Source of the DNA: Gnetum montanum | Lineage: Eukaryota > Streptophyta > Gnetopsida > Gnetales > Gnetaceae | DNA: 64,000 nucleotides | Reading direction: 5' to 3' | Assembly: GCA_015680685.1 (NCBI GenBank) | Contig: MNCI01021399.1 | Span: forward strand, 1,036,934 to 1,100,933 | In this document: one piece after another, positions 13,329 to 26,960 of the stretch | Layout of the letters: each line of letters opens with the position of its first letter | Numbering within the stretch: the first letter of the stretch is position 1 | The notes under the pieces: generated by a model | The model's input: only the letters and a program-made list of their open reading frames with translations | The model's database searches: none | What the model was told of the DNA's origin: nothing | Translations under genes and position numbers: made by a program

Positions 13329-14604
13329 TGAAATACCACAAGGAAGATACATGTTGTAACTTGTAACCTTCACCATCCAATTTGAGGCAAGATTTCATTG
13401 TAAATGTAAGGTTTGCAACCCATGAGGTACAATATTGCATACTTTAACTTTTGAGCCTAAAAATTGCTTCATAAGTTGCTACTACCTTGCTTCCCAAGTG
13501 GAAAAAGTAGTATTATGTATATAGTCTGGCTTGGGAAGGCTAAAAATGCCTTGGGGACTACCAAATTTGGTGTTTCATGGGTTTTTCTAGGGGTATAGCC
13601 TTAACTACATTGAAACCACCTACCGGTAGCATAGATGGTGTTTGATTTTTATTTTTCTAGCATAGCTACACACATCTAGCATTGGAGTTATTGGGTTTTT
13701 TATTTTCCAAACAATGGCCAACATATTCATGACAATTTCCAATGATGACAACATGGCCAACATAGTCATCATGGATTTCGAGTAGTTACAATATAGCCAA
13801 CATAGTCACAATGATTCTAACAAATGTCAGTGTAGTCTTCCAAGGCTTACATAGTTAAGGTGAAGTCTAACATAGCAAAAAAAGTCTATTTACTATTTTT
13901 ATTATGAAAATGAATTTTGATGGCTTTGGTGTATCAAAAATTATCACAAATGGTCAACTAGAAACCATAGTTGTTATGCTTGCAAATAAACACCAATCTC
14001 TCAGTAATCATAATAGAAATTTGCAACCTTAAATCAACAATCTAAAACCTATATAATTCGAAACTAAACATAATATTAAAGTTCTAAATATTTTTTTGTA
14101 GTTCAAAAAGCATTTTAATTCTGAACATTTTCAATCAATAGCCTTTTGTAACCTTGAGTGATTAAATTCCATTTGGCATCTATGCTAAGCACTAGTGACT
14201 CTTAACATAGTACCATTGAAATAAGAGAATACACAATTATTCACATTACCAGTAGCCAAAGTTATGGATTTGAACCAAAACCAACAAGTACTTATAAGAG
14301 ATTGGAGTTGGAAAGTATCTAGATCATGGAGTTTGACTACATAATACAACCTACTAGCTTCAATAGGCTTCAAACTTCATTCGAATGGTCTTCTTGTGCA
14401 TTTCAACATACAATAAAAATCCATACTTCAATTATTTTTCTTGCTGTTCAATAAAGTTTACAGTTCTTTTATTTCACAGAATTTAATTTTTGCATTTATT
14501 ATAGTTGAATCTACAATTTTCATTCTGGTTTACATTTTTTAAGTCCCTAGGTAATCGATCAGACTATCTAGGGTACCTTGATGCTATTTCTCAAAGTTCT
14601 TGAG
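13329..14604 (+). repeat. 3' LTR of element B, truncated by insertion of element H
   Basis: Starts TGAAATACCACAAGG and runs 1,276 bp before a second LTR start (TGAAACACCAC) at 14605. By comparison with the other copies its last ~100 bp are missing here, so it was probably split by H. The remainder should lie beyond the right edge of the window. Confidence 0.7.
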
Positions 14605-16097
14605 TGAAACACCACTTAGAAAACACATATGGAAGCTTTTAACCTTCACCAACTAACTTGAGGTAAGATTTCATTATAAATGTGAGATTAGTAGCACGTG
14701 TGCTGCTATCTTGCATACTCTAACTTGTCGGGACTGAAAAATGCCTCATAAGCTATTACTTCCTCACTTCCAAAGTTGAAAAAGTGCTATTATGTCTATA
14801 TATGGGCTTGGGAAGCTTAAAAGTGCCTTGGAGAGTATTAAATTTGCCATTTTCATGGCTTCTTGTAGAGGTATAGCATCAACTACGTTGAGATCATCTA
14901 CCCCTAAATTAGATGGTGTTGGGTTCTTAGTTTCTAGCAATAACACTCAAAGTGGTTACCACAAAACCTAGTGTAGCTACAAGACCAACATTGGTGTTAT
15001 TGGGTTTCCATTTTCTCAACAATGTCCAACTTAGTCATAATATCTTCCAAGTGGTGGCAACATGGCCAACATAGTCATGCTAGATCTTCAACAACTACAG
15101 TCTTGGAAAACATAGTCACCATGATTTAAATGGACTTCAACAACACCTAATGTAGTCTCTAATGCCAACATAGTCAAGGTGAATGCCAGCATAGTCATAA
15201 AAGTTCATTTACTATGGTTAGTAAATAGATGGGTTCTAGTGGCCTAGGTGCACCAAAACTTACTAGAAATGGTCAACTACTCTACAAATTATCACTATTA
15301 TGCCTATAATCAATTTGTCATCAATCATGGTAGTAATTTGTAGCATTAAATTAGAAACCCAAAGCCTATAAAACCCAAGTTTGAACACAATATTAAGGTT
15401 CCAATAACAATTATTTGGCAAGATTCTAACTTTTTGAGCAGTGCCAAATTAAATCGTCCTAATAATGATTTTCAAGGTTTTCAACTTTTGTTTCCAACAT
15501 TTTTTAGCAGTTCCCAACATTTTTTTGTACCCAAGAAATCAATAGCCTTTTGTGACTTTGAATGCTTGAATTCCATTAGGTGTCTATGCTAGGCACTGAG
15601 ACTCTTAGCATAGTCTCATTGGAACAAAAAAGCTTGTACCACTATTACCACCATCCCATAGCCAAAGTTGAAAACCTAAATAGAACATCAACAAGGAGTT
15701 GCAAGAGATTGGAATTGGTAAGTATCTAGATCATGGAGAATCAACCACAGAATACACCCTACCATCTCCAATAGGCTTCAAGCTCCAATCAAGAAAATTT
15801 CTTATGCCTTGGCCACCCATTTGTGCTCTTTGAATTTTTTCACTTTCATTTTCTAAAGTTTTCAACTCATTTATAGTGTAGATTTTACTTAAAGTTAAAT
15901 TCAATGATATTTTTTTGAATATGAAATTTCATTTCCATTTTTATCTCTATTTACACTTCATAAGTTCTTAGGTGATTAACAACATCTTATAGAGCACCTT
16001 GAACTCCCATTTTTGGAGGCCCTTGGGGTTCGAGGTTAAAAATAGTAACAATCTTGGAATATTATCATTTTTTAGTGACCAAAATTTCAAGGAACTA
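14605..16097 (+). repeat. 5' LTR of element H
   Basis: Starts TGAAACACCACTTAG. The end near 16097 is placed by alignment with other copies and by the PBS eight bases later; the terminal CA appears decayed to TA. It shares the internal blocks of the LTRs at 9016 and 13329. Confidence 0.75.
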
Positions 16098-16105
16098 TAG
16101 TTTTC

Positions 16106-16124
16106 TTGTGTTAGAAGAAGGGCC
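16106..16124 (+). promoter_or_regulatory. Primer binding site of element H
   Basis: 'ttgtgttagaagaagggcc' aligns with TTGGCxCTAGAAGGAGGGCC found just inside the 5' LTRs of E and G. Its differences are mainly C-to-T or G-to-A. The tRNA is not identified; it is not the usual initiator-Met primer sequence. Confidence 0.6.
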
Positions 16125-16959
16125 TCCACCCGAATTCTCAACTAAGACCTATCTTCAACTTTGTTGGAACTTGTGAAAATCTTTGGAAAAACAATTTCAG
16201 CCATTGTTCAAAACCTATTTTCATCATTGTAACCTTTGAAACCTTTAACTTTTTATAGCCAAAACCAAAGTTGGCATCCCACTTCCTCCCTAGAATACCC
16301 AACATAGTTGTGGTGGGAGATTTGGATTTCAATGCATTTTCATAGTAGTTGTCAGACTTTGTGAAATCTAGCATAGTCAACAAAAACACTTACAATTTTT
16401 TGCATTTTGAAACCTACACTAAATGCTTGAAATCTAGTGTAGGCCATTCTTTTAAAAAAACCAACATTTCTACTATGAAATTTTGCAATAAAAAATTCCA
16501 ACATAGCCACTACTAGGACTCTAGTGTAGTCCTTACAAACTAAGATTTTTTCACATTTTACTTCCTAAAACCAAGGTACATATTTTGGGCTGAAAGTTTC
16601 TAGTTTTCTTTTTCCAAGGGAAAACCAATTTTCCATCATCTACTACAACATGGTTGGCTGTAAAATACAATTGTCTACTACACACACTCTAACATAGATA
16701 GTGTCACTAGAAACACCAAGGTAGTTGGTATTACCAACTTTAAAACCCCAACACCATCTCCCCAAGGGTGGTGTATACCATTCATACAACAAAAATGCTT
16801 TCAACTTCATTTTCCATTCATAGGCAACTACACCATTAGGGAATCCCAACTTACTAAATTTTTTGCCAAAAATAGTAAAATCTCACAATCAATTTTTTTG
16901 GCAATGTCTTTGGGTAAGTCCACTATTTTGCCCATTGACATGACCAACACAACATCTGG
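16125..16959 (+). other. Element H leader between PBS and gag
   Basis: AT-rich sequence with several loose 'tagtgtagtccttac' or 'aacatagccactac' type repeats near 16340-16570 and 16680. It corresponds to the repeat-filled leaders of E and G. No gene. Confidence 0.5.
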
Positions 16960-18003
16960 CTAGAATAGAATGAGGATCTATGATCCTAAAGACCCCACTG
17001 TAGTCAAGTGTAGATAATCACTTAGGCTACAAGGGTAAAGCCCTGAATTCATTGTGCTCAATGAAGAGCACTACAACTAAATTTGTGTAAAATCCAAGCT
17101 AGATTACTCCTTTCTCACATGGAGGTAGAAGCTAAACATGAGTACAAGCTAATCCATCATAATAGGAAGGAGTACATACCCTCTCCCTATGAAAAAATAC
17201 CTTTGAATGATACCCATGCATACATAATCTCCTAATTAATTGAGATGGACAAGCAACATGCAAAATTAATATCAAAAAGCTAACATGAAGAACACAAAAA
17301 GTTCAAGAAAAATCCTAAACCCTAAACGTTTATAGTAGATCTATTCTAATGATTGGTCCCTCAAACCACTATAGTCACTTCAATCCTACTTATCTCTTCC
17401 ATGGGATACATATCTCAACTATCAACTCTACTGTAGCGAACTATGTTTAGGCTAGCTCCTATTATAGTAGCTAATCAAGCATAGTTTGTGCCTCAAATGA
17501 TCTTCCTATTTTCATCCATGCCTTTTGCTATGCAACCTCAATTTACATGACTTTCATTGCTAGTTTTTACCACTACTCATCCCTTTTTTCTTCTACTGGG
17601 CCTCACAGTGGAACCACAAACAATCCTAGGGATGAATACACCATTTGTTCTTTTTGTGGCACAAAATTCAGCACAAAATTATTTTTCCTTGTTTAGTTCA
17701 GCTATGACTACCATGACCTAGCCTCTCCTTTCCATACCATAACCCATTGTGAGGCAACAAGCCTCCCAATTGACACTGTAGCTATTCATGCAAACACCAC
17801 AATCCATAGCAATGCCCCAGGGACTAGATCAGGCATTCTAGATGATCTAGGAGTTAACAGAAAAATTATAGAAGCTTAAAGCTTCTGCAAGCTTCAGAGT
17901 GAAGATAATGGGCTTCTACCAAGATGATCCCATTAATCTTGATGTTCCAACAATAATGCTTCCATCAAGCATCCCCATTCCCTAGTTCACCAAGTATAAT
18001 GGT
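16960..18003 (+). pseudogene. Element H gag relic, N-terminal part
   Basis: Structural capsid gene. The N-terminal segment at about 17020-17200 matches the start of G's gag ('LKLQGRNPSFNIITQEQYNFIC' region and the following helix). A Pro/Ser-rich linker follows at about 17350-17850. The segment at 17860-18003 matches the 'VLDFNRDDPISSS...LTKYN' region of E and G. Numerous stops. It is interrupted at 18003 by the Athila element; the target duplication is atggt (17999-18003). Confidence 0.75.
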
Positions 18004-18903
18004 TGATGAGTAGTGAGTGTACCCATACACCCAACCATACAAATCACAAAGTATTCATGTGTGATCCAATTGAATTTCATGGACTTTATAGTTTCCAGTG
18101 CACTAGTCTTTTAGGAAGGAAATCTTTCCCTAAGCTCATTCATTGTATTCCCAACTACACTTGTGACGTACAAAGGTATGGTTAAATATAATTGAGGCAT
18201 ATGATTTTTATCATTTTCTATTTTATGTTCTTTGGTGCTTAGAGAGAGATAGATAAAGTAATTTAATGACTAATCTAAATTAACTAACTAACTAGTCTCT
18301 AGCTAGTCCTAACATAAGCATCTAGTCCCACTTTTTGTACATGTCTTGAACCCATGTATCCACTGTTGTGTTACCAAGTGCTACAGCACTAGGTGCACCA
18401 AGCAATAATGCTATTCAGATTACCAAGTGAATACACTTTTACACTTGAAGCAGTCATACTTATGTACTTAATCTACTTAGCTTAATTAATTAAAGTCTAA
18501 TTTAGCTTAATTAATTAAATATATAATACAAGCAATGAATGCATAATAAAGCATTTAAACTATCCAGAATGCTACAACGTTTATCAAAATGTTCTTCTTT
18601 ATTACTGCACACATTGTTATGCTCAGGTACAACAATGCTCGAATAAAGATCCGTATACTTAATGACTCTTGCTATAACCATGAAAGAAAATATTCTAACT
18701 TTCAAAATGTAAAAATTGCAAGAGCTCTACTACTACAATGAATTCTAATGCCATAAATGCAACTGGTGGATGTGTATTTATAAGAAAAAAAAGACCCTAC
18801 ATTGATGAGGCCATGTTAATGCTTGAAATGATGCATCAATGGGGCCCAGTCAATGGGGCCCAGTTAATGGGGTCCCATCAATGTAGCCAACTACAACTTA
18901 TCA
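18004..18903 (-). repeat. 3' LTR of element C
   Basis: Starts (plus strand) TGATGAGTAGTGAG and ends ...CTTATCA at 18903. It aligns throughout with 30231-31113, including the 'ggagagagatagataaagtaattt' and 'agcttaattaattaaat' blocks and the 'atgaggcc...caatggggcccc' repeats near its end. Confidence 0.85.
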
Positions 18904-18959
18904 ATGGGGCCTGAGTGTATGAATCAACATGTTAAAATTGTGATGTTCATGACACAAAA

Positions 18960-21900
18960 TTCAACACCATGACATGACTCTACAAAATTGAATAGCATGT
19001 CCTCTGATGGCATCAATTTGGTTGGGAAGATCAAATAGTCCTAGGAGGTGGAGTTTCCTAAGGCTCTGAAAGACCTTCACCAGCTTCAAGCATGTGTGGT
19101 AGCTAAGGCAGCTGCAGCTGTGCTACTACATCTAGTGGAAGGTGAAAAGCATCCAACAATGCTTTCATTTTCTCCTCCTTACTCTTGGGATCATGCATTA
19201 TCCATGTAGCTTCACCAATGTGGGTTGAAATGAGCACATCCCAGGAACACGGAATCATTGGGAATAGCTCCTTTGCATTGATGAACCAAGTAGTGAATTT
19301 TTTGCACTTGATGTCAAATGCTCAGACTACATCTTTTAGCTTCTAGTAATCATTCATTATCTTAGTCAAGTTCTTGGTAGTTGATCATTGATCCATGAAT
19401 CATGCCCTGAGAACTTTGAGTTTGGTGCTTGAACTTTGAGAACAAGTGTCCTTATGGTGCTTGAACTTAGCCTTGTACAGCAAGTAGAGCTGGCCATTTT
19501 TTTTCAATTTTAATTATGGTCATCCAATAGTCAACATTACTAGGTTTTCATAGTAGAGATTTGCTAATTTCATATATTTTTTCATTTCTTTAATCTACAA
19601 CTCCTTTAGGTAGATCTCTACTCTATTATAGGAATCAATCCCATCAATGATGGGCTACCATACTTCTCTTCCTTGTTGCAGTTGTTGGATGGTTTTGTTT
19701 ACTTTTTCCTTAGCCATTTAAATATGTTTCTCATTTACCTTCTTCTACAAGCCAACCTAGTCTCTATAATGATTTTTAATTCTTTCAAACTTGAGAGCCT
19801 CATTTTCCTGATAGTGATCTTAATGGAAAAATTTTGGTGTAAGGCTTGAACTTTCTCCATAAATAGATTTTAATTTTTTGTGATCAATTTTCTCAACTCA
19901 GTATTTACCCTGGCAAGCTACTCTTGTTTTTGATGAATGAATTCTTGCATTTGTTACTTCTATGTATCAACATTATGCTAGTGATGATTTTCTACAGTTA
20001 GTGATTCATTTTCTAGGATCATTTGAACCAAGTCCTTTTGAAATAAGTAGGTTTTTACATCTACTATAGACTAGTCAAAGATGGCCATCACTATTTCCTC
20101 CTCAGCTTATTTTAGTCATTCTTGAAGCTATTAAAAAGCTTCATCTCTCGTTGTTACTAGGTTGAGAAGTGCAGGATCAGTAAAATGGGCATGCAATTCA
20201 GCAACTTTTGTAGTCAAGCATTGGTTCTATGCTTCGGCCATTTCAAGTTTCCCTTTTAGGATGATGCACTTGTGCTTTGATTCCAACAAATTTGACTAGG
20301 TTGCAGTGATGTTGTTCGGAAAATTGAATATTTCTAAAATCAGTTGCTCGGTCCCTAGAAGTTGGTCCAACAATTCTTTATGCTAGGCTACATTCAATCT
20401 TCCATTGACCATGCCTGTGAATGTTTGCACATCTTGAAGTGTAGATCCATCTAGTATAGATGTTGCAAGTGCATTAAGCACTTCAATAATTTGGTCGTTG
20501 ACTACTTCAACAATAGTCTCTTGTCATTGGTGCTACATCACTAGTACAGTTATCCCTCGCCTTCCTCCAAATGAACTAAAAAGAAGGTAGCATTGCTAGA
20601 GATTTCTGAGAATAAATGGTATTGAGATAAAGACATTGTTACCTCTTGGGCATTAGGATTTAGCCTCATGGCCAATTGCATTCTTTGGACATAGAATATT
20701 GAGCACCTCTTTTCATTTGGCTAATTGTCCAAGCCACCTCATTAAGATGACACATTATAGGTTGATATACTGATGGATCTCTATCACTCATTACTGCAAG
20801 CTACTCTTACTCATGCAAGACCTTCTCTTGGATTTTACATAAGCACTCAATGGCTACATGGGCCTTTGACATTGTTTCTTGAGTAGGTGGTGGAGGTGGT
20901 AGCTACTACTTCCATTCTATAGTCATGGAAAGTATCTTGTCCTTCATTATTTTAGATCATGAGGCCAAAGGAGCATGTTTGATCATGTCATTTGCATAAC
21001 AATGATCGCTACCCTTTGGAAAAGGTAGATTTTTTCTTCCACATTCATTTTCTTTGAAGAACTTCTCAATTTCTAAATAGATCAATTGTGGAATCCTTGT
21101 TGGAAATCTCCTACTTAGAGTGGCACATGCTTAGGTGGGAAAGGTAGTCACCTTACTAGGCCTCATTGTTGGATTGAGGTGGTAGGCCACAATTTTGAAA
21201 TATATGCATTCTATTGGTGTCAATGCAATGAACTCCTTATGGTCAACCCCGTAACACTACTGGGTGCACTTCCTTTTGGCCTTAGGGTAAACTTGTGTTG
21301 ATAGCTCTACTAGTTGTCTTCTAGTATTAGGCAACCCCACTGCCTATGTGATAGCTTCAGCCAAGTAGGACACTAGAATATCCTTGATTTTCACTATGGA
21401 GCCTGGCCTTATATTGCTCCAAAAGAGATATGTCTCTTCCAGGTACCATTCCCCACTAGAAGTGATGACTAGTCACATAGGAGAGGTTTAAACATATGTT
21501 TTTACCTATGCTGGAGCATGCTTTAAAAATGGCCCGAAGTTCAATTCCTAGGAAACTAAGCGTTGGATCTCATGAGGCCTGATGGTGTCAAGGTAGGCTT
21601 GTGTTAGAGTGACCTCAAGCCTTAGTATAGGTGCTAGTGCTTTCCCTAGCTACAATTTTTTTGTTGGAACTTCTTCTTTAAGAATCTATTGAACAAATTC
21701 CACTTCAAGATCCCCTGAAAGAGGTCTCATTACATGGGTTTCCTTTGGAAAATCCTAGGCTTGTTCTTGTTGGCCTCTTCCAATTCTAGGATGTTTCTCC
21801 CTTGGTTAAGAGGATCTTTCCACCTATGGTCATTTTGGTCTTAGCACCATCTATATTCACAACATGACCATAGGTTAGTAATTATTGTGTAACATGAAAC
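18960..21900 (-). pseudogene. Element C extra ORF in the env position, coiled-coil rich
   Basis: Decayed sense ORF between integrase and the 3' LTR, about 2.9 kb. Reading from 21900 downwards, an N-terminal globular part is recognisable by open stretches such as 'GEWYLEETYLFWSNI' (about 21445), 'FIALTPIECIYFKI' (about 21225) and 'RFPTRIPQLIYLEIEKFF' (about 21080). A long Glu/Lys/Leu-rich part follows (about 20300-19400) that looks coiled-coil. A C-terminal part has 'FTTWFINAKELFP' near 19300. In Athila elements this position carries the env-like ORF (family knowledge). Here I see no clear transmembrane segment or signal peptide, so function is unknown. Many stops. Confidence 0.55.
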
Positions 21901-23985
21901 AATTGGGATACCTTACCTCCTTAGGATAGTTACATTTCATTGAGCTGTGATTATGGTTGATTTAATTAATTTTAATCATCATTTTATTTATGTTTTAATG
22001 GCAATAAGTCATTCTAGAGGGTGTTGAAAGGGTTAACTCTCAAAATTTAATGGTTTTATATCATTATATTCATTAAACCTTTTGGAAAGTTAGAAAAATT
22101 CTCAAAAACTTTCATTGGAAACCTTAAGGTTTGTAGCCCCCAAAATGAATAGCTTATCTCTAGTAGCTATAGGATCAAATAATGAAGTGATTTCGACAAA
22201 TGGTTGGGAATTTATGGGCTCTGGAAGATTTTGGACTCTAAAAATTGGTAAAAACTCCCTTTGCGTGATGAATAAAATAACAAAAAATTTCAAAGTATGC
22301 AATGGTATTTATAGAATTTTTGGCATGCATCAATGAGGCCTAATTGATAGGGCCCCATTGACAAGGTCAGCTATGTCAACTAGGCCTAGTCAATGCAGTT
22401 GTTGACCATCGTAGACTTTTGTTGATTTTGGTCAAACTTCCAAAATACAAGGATTTTTTAAGTGAAATTGGGGTCAAATGAAAGTCCAAAAAGCCATGAA
22501 CATGACAAAAATAGTAGAAGAGGGAATTGGAGTTCAAAAAATTAAGAAAGTTGATAAAATAATCTAGAGAATGAATATTATGGGAGTTTAAGGAGCACTT
22601 TGTGGGGTACATAATGGAATATGTGAAAGATAGGATTGTAGCAATGTTGAAGATAAGAAACTTAACTAAACAAGCCAAAAGATATGCAAGTGTGTCCTCC
22701 CCATAGTAGGCACATGGCCTTTTTTCCCTTGCATAACCTCAACTAAGGAGTCCATGGGTCCCATAGTCAATTCATGGTCATGAAATGTTAAGGACCAAAT
22801 AGAAAGAATCTATCTAAGAACTCCAACATGTCAAAATAAGACATTGAACATAACATAGAAATTGATAGTGAGGTGACTTATGGTAGCATAGATGGATGAT
22901 TGAGAAGGTGGGATGGAATCTTGAATTAAGATCATAAGAAGTTCCTTGTGGATCTTGTGTTTAAAATGACCTGAGAAGATCCATCCTTAGTCCAGATCAA
23001 AACCAACCTCTTTCAATGACTTCACATCATCCCTCCAATATTGATCCACCTCCTTGAGATACAAGAGTATTCCTACATAACAACCACCATTCCATAAGGA
23101 GAAGAAAAGAGAAGTAGAAAGTGAGAGAAGGCCTTAGTTAGATGGGACATGTAGGCATGGGTAACATGTCTTTCTAGTCCCATAACCAGCTCTTATAGCC
23201 TATTTATTTGTCTAAGGGGTGTTATTTGAATTTCCATTATGTTTTTTATTTTATTTTTGAATGAAAACCACACCATGCAAAGACTTTATTTGACTTCCTA
23301 TTAGTGGTTGACATGGAATGGTAAGTAGTCAATGAGAAACACCCAAGCACTTAAGCAAGTAGAAGAGTACAAAGATTATTGAGTGTCCTTGAAGTCACAC
23401 CCTACAAAAACCTTTGAATCCTTTCCAATTTTGAAAACTACCAAGGTCATTAATTGATTAAAATTTTCTCTAATGAAAGAGATCTCAAACTTCCAGAATA
23501 AGAAAAACCATAGACTTTGTGGATGAGTGGATGTCATGAACTCACTGACTGTTCCATGAAAAATAAACCATGTCATAGTCATTAGACATTAGAATTCAAA
23601 AATAGAAACTAGACATTGACAATCACAACATTAGGCACAAAGCATCATTAGTAAACAATAATAGTGGCACTATGTCCTGTGGCAATAAAGCATTTTTATT
23701 AGCAAAAATAATGAAAAGTTACACTCAAACCAAATAAAGAAAAATATATAATAAAGTGTAGATTATCCAAGAAATATTCAAATGTACTAATGACAATGCA
23801 AAACAAAAATGGTGTAAAATGGAAAAAAATTAAAAAACAAAAATTTGTAAAAATATTTTTCTAAATTAAAAAATGTGAAAAACAAAAATTAGAAAAACTA
23901 AGAGGCCATATATATGGTTAAAAAAATGGCCATATCCCCCATGACTAAGTTGGAAGGAGGAGATTTAAGAAATTGAATGAAGTTG
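21901..23985 (-). other. Element C region between integrase and extra ORF
   Basis: No recognised coding. At about 22310-22400 there is an 'atgaggcctaattgatagggccccattga' type block resembling the end of this element's LTRs (31050-31090). It could be a decayed solo LTR or an LTR-derived duplication. The segment 23600-23930 is very A-rich. Confidence 0.4.
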
Positions 23986-23989
23986 TCTA

Positions 23990-25100
23990 TCTATTGATAT
24001 GGTAGTGGCATTGGCTTGTCTTGGTCCTAGAAAAGGTTTCACTTGTTAGATGTTGACCAATTTCTTTTTATTTGGGCACTCAAGCTTGTATATTAACATG
24101 GCCCTAGAGGAAAAGTTTTGATCAATTATATAAAGTCATTCCCATAATTTTTGGAACATTTTCTTCTGGAGTACATGTGTGGGGTTCAAGTAGAGAATAT
24201 TATCTCCCGGTTGAAATTTCACTTTCCATATTTTGAGGTCATGACATTGCTTGTTAAATGCCTTGTTCACTTCATTCAAATATAGGACCACTAATAGATT
24301 CTAATCTAGCACATTAAGGTTGATCATTCTTTCTCTTTGTGCTAGACTCATGTCAAGATTTAAATCGTAGGCTATTGAGAGTGTATAGATCTTGGCTTGA
24401 GTTGGGAGTGTTAGTAGTTTTTTGCACACTAGCTCATAGGAAGAGTAGCCAATAGGAAGTTTCCATGTTGAGTGATAGGCCCAAAGGACATCATTGAGTT
24501 TTGTGCTCCAATCTCTGCTCTCTTTGCTTATGGTCCTTGTTAGGATCTTTGTGATCTCCTTGTTAGTTACCTTTGCTTAACTGTTGGCTTGGGGATGATA
24601 GTGTGTTGTTAATTTATGTTCAACCCCCAAGTGTTGCATAAGTTTTCAAAAAGTGTCACTTGTAATGTAAGTTCCATTGTAAAAAATTAGTGCACATGGC
24701 ATCCCAAACCTATTTACAACATGTTGTACAAATCTAGTAGTAGTGAATGATGTATAATTAGTGATAGCTATTTCTTCTACCCATTTTATGTAGTAGTCAT
24801 GTGCTATGATGATATATGTTTTTCCATTGGATATGGGTGTGATGGACCTCATGAAGTCTATGACCCATATGTCAAAGGGCTCCAATGATTAAATTCACTA
24901 TTGAGGATCCTCCATTCATGTGGTCATTCCACCATCTCATTGACAATGCTCAAAAGATCAGATAAATTGTTGAGAATCCCTGAAGATTATAGGCCAATAG
25001 TATCCTACCATCAGGATTTTTATGGTCATGTGTCTTCTTACATAGTGGCCTCCACGAGGACCTTCGTGAGCATCCTAGAGAATGTGTAGTTGATCAAATT
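23990..25100 (-). pseudogene. Element C integrase relic
   Basis: Decayed integrase. The HHCC zinc region is at about 25090-24930 ('GGHY', 'GYYWP' readable). The catalytic core follows: the open piece 24885-24646 (79 residues) begins PFDIWVIDFM and includes YNGTYITSDTF, where D-N-G is expected, so a catalytic Asp codon is changed to Tyr. The C-terminal part to about 23990 shows the 'LNDVLWAYHS' and 'GPRQAN' regions. Several stops. Confidence 0.8.
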
Positions 25101-26960
25101 TAGGGATACACCAACAAATCAAGATGTCAGCATGTACCTTATACAAGTATCTATTAATTTCCATTAAGTATTTGGCCCAAAGAAGAAGCTATTTCTTCTT
25201 TCTAAATTCAAGATCTTGTGGCATCTCTTAAGTGAGAATATAGGTGAGGATGCCATTGTACCATGTTGGTTCTAAGGATACATGGTCATTTATTGCTCTT
25301 GTAAAGAGGAGTTCATCTGGAAATTGATGAGAAAGTAGACTTTCTTCCTCTTTATTATCCCATCTTAGTTATGAGAGGTGATCAACAACCATGTTCTCAA
25401 ATCCTTACCATTATGAAATCAAATTCCTACAAGATCATGAACCACCATATGATATGAGGGCTCACTACTAGCTTATTCATCAAGAAGTGGATGGCACTAT
25501 GATCTGTGTGCATAAATACTTTATAACCAAGAACATAGTGTCTAAAATTTTTAAGAGCATACACCACTGCCATCAGTTCTTTCTCAATTTCAATGTAATT
25601 CAACTATGCATCCACAATGCTTTGACTTGTGTAGTGGATGTAATATGGATGTCATGTATCATCCAACTACATAAGCATGGCTCCCAAGGCATAATTAGAG
25701 GCATTTATCATTATATGGAATGGCCTAGACCAATATAGTGCATATAGAATTGGAGTTTCTATGAGTTTGCATTTTAATTATTAAAATGCATGTTCACATT
25801 CCTTGGTCTAGATGAACAGAGCATCTTTCTTTGTAAGCTCAACCAATGGCTTTGAAATCTTAAAGATATTCTCTATGAATCACTAGTAGTAGCCAGTGTG
25901 CCCAAGGAATGACCAAACATCTTTGATAGTTTCTGGTTGATGGGTTATTCCTTGGATGACCCTTATTTTTTCAAGGTATACCTCAATTCATTCTTGTGAG
26001 ATTCTATGCCCCAATACAATGCCTTCTTAGACCATGAGATGACTCTTTTAATAATTGAGCCTAAGGTTTTTTTCAACACATCTCTTCAATACTTGCTCAA
26101 GGTAGTCCAAGCCTTACTCAAATGTAGCTCCATAAGTGTAGAATTCATCCATGAAGACTTCCACACCACTACCAATATATTGCTAAAAAATGCTAACGAC
26201 CAAGCATTGAAATGTTGTAGGAGCATTACATAGACTAAATGACATCTTACAATATGTAAAAGTCCCCTAGGGACTCATGAATGTCATCTTAGCTTGATCT
26301 TTTGGTGCAATTTGGATTTGGTTATAGCTACTATAACCATCGAAGAAGCTATAATAGCAATGCCTAAAGATGATGTCCAACACTTAATCCACAAATGGCA
26401 ATGGAAAATGATCTTTGAATGTTGTCATGTTTAATAGCCTAAATTTGATTCAGACCTACCACTTGCCATCTTTCTTTGGTACAATTATGAGTGAGCTAAC
26501 CCACTCACTATCCATAATGGGATAGATGAACCTCACCTTGAGCAATTGTTCTATTTCCTCATTGATGATCTACTTTAGTTTGAGATTCAATCACCTCTAC
26601 AACTACCTTCTTGGATTCATGGTCCAGTTTGTATAAATGCAATGCTTGCATATCCATGGATCAATTCCAATTAGCTCAGGATATGACCAAGAAAAGGCTT
26701 TTGGCCACTTTTTAGCCACTTGCAATAGCTTTTCATTTTGTTCAGGAGTAAGTTTGGCATTGATTATGATTGGCTTTCAATTGTTTAAAAATGCATACTC
26801 CATGCCAGCTGGTACAGTTTTGAACTCTAGGTGCTTCTACTTAAAGTTATCAAGTATTTTCAACTCTTTCCAATAGGTATCATCATCTTCATTATCAAAG
26901 CGTTGGTGATGAACTTGCTCAAGTTCATCCATGCCTTCAACATAAGCACATGTCAAGCTC
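25101..26960 (-). pseudogene. Element C reverse transcriptase and RNase H relic
   Basis: Minus-strand RT. An N-terminal 'NAKLTPEQNEKLL' type segment is near 26770-26730, 'VPKKDGKW' near 26480, 'FFDGYSSYNQIQIAPKDQ' near 26350-26300, and the catalytic box VFMDEF near 26150. That box is VFMDDF in Athila relatives, so the second Asp is replaced. RNase H sequence follows to about 25400, and a degraded connector leads to integrase. Non-functional. Confidence 0.8.

Larger units (their letters stand above)
10426..14604 (+). mobile_element. Element B: 5'-interrupted Tat-lineage element
   Basis: Starts abruptly in the second RNase H module immediately after element A's LTR, continues through integrase, 3' noncoding region and polypurine tract, and ends in an LTR cut short at 14604 by the 5' LTR of element H. 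The missing left part (gag, protease, RT) is probably on the far side of element A, outside the window. Confidence 0.75.

Noticed and set aside
22376-22678. 100-residue minus-strand frame within element C
   Set aside because: Low-complexity Phe/Leu/Ser composition in AT-rich DNA and no motif; expected by chance.
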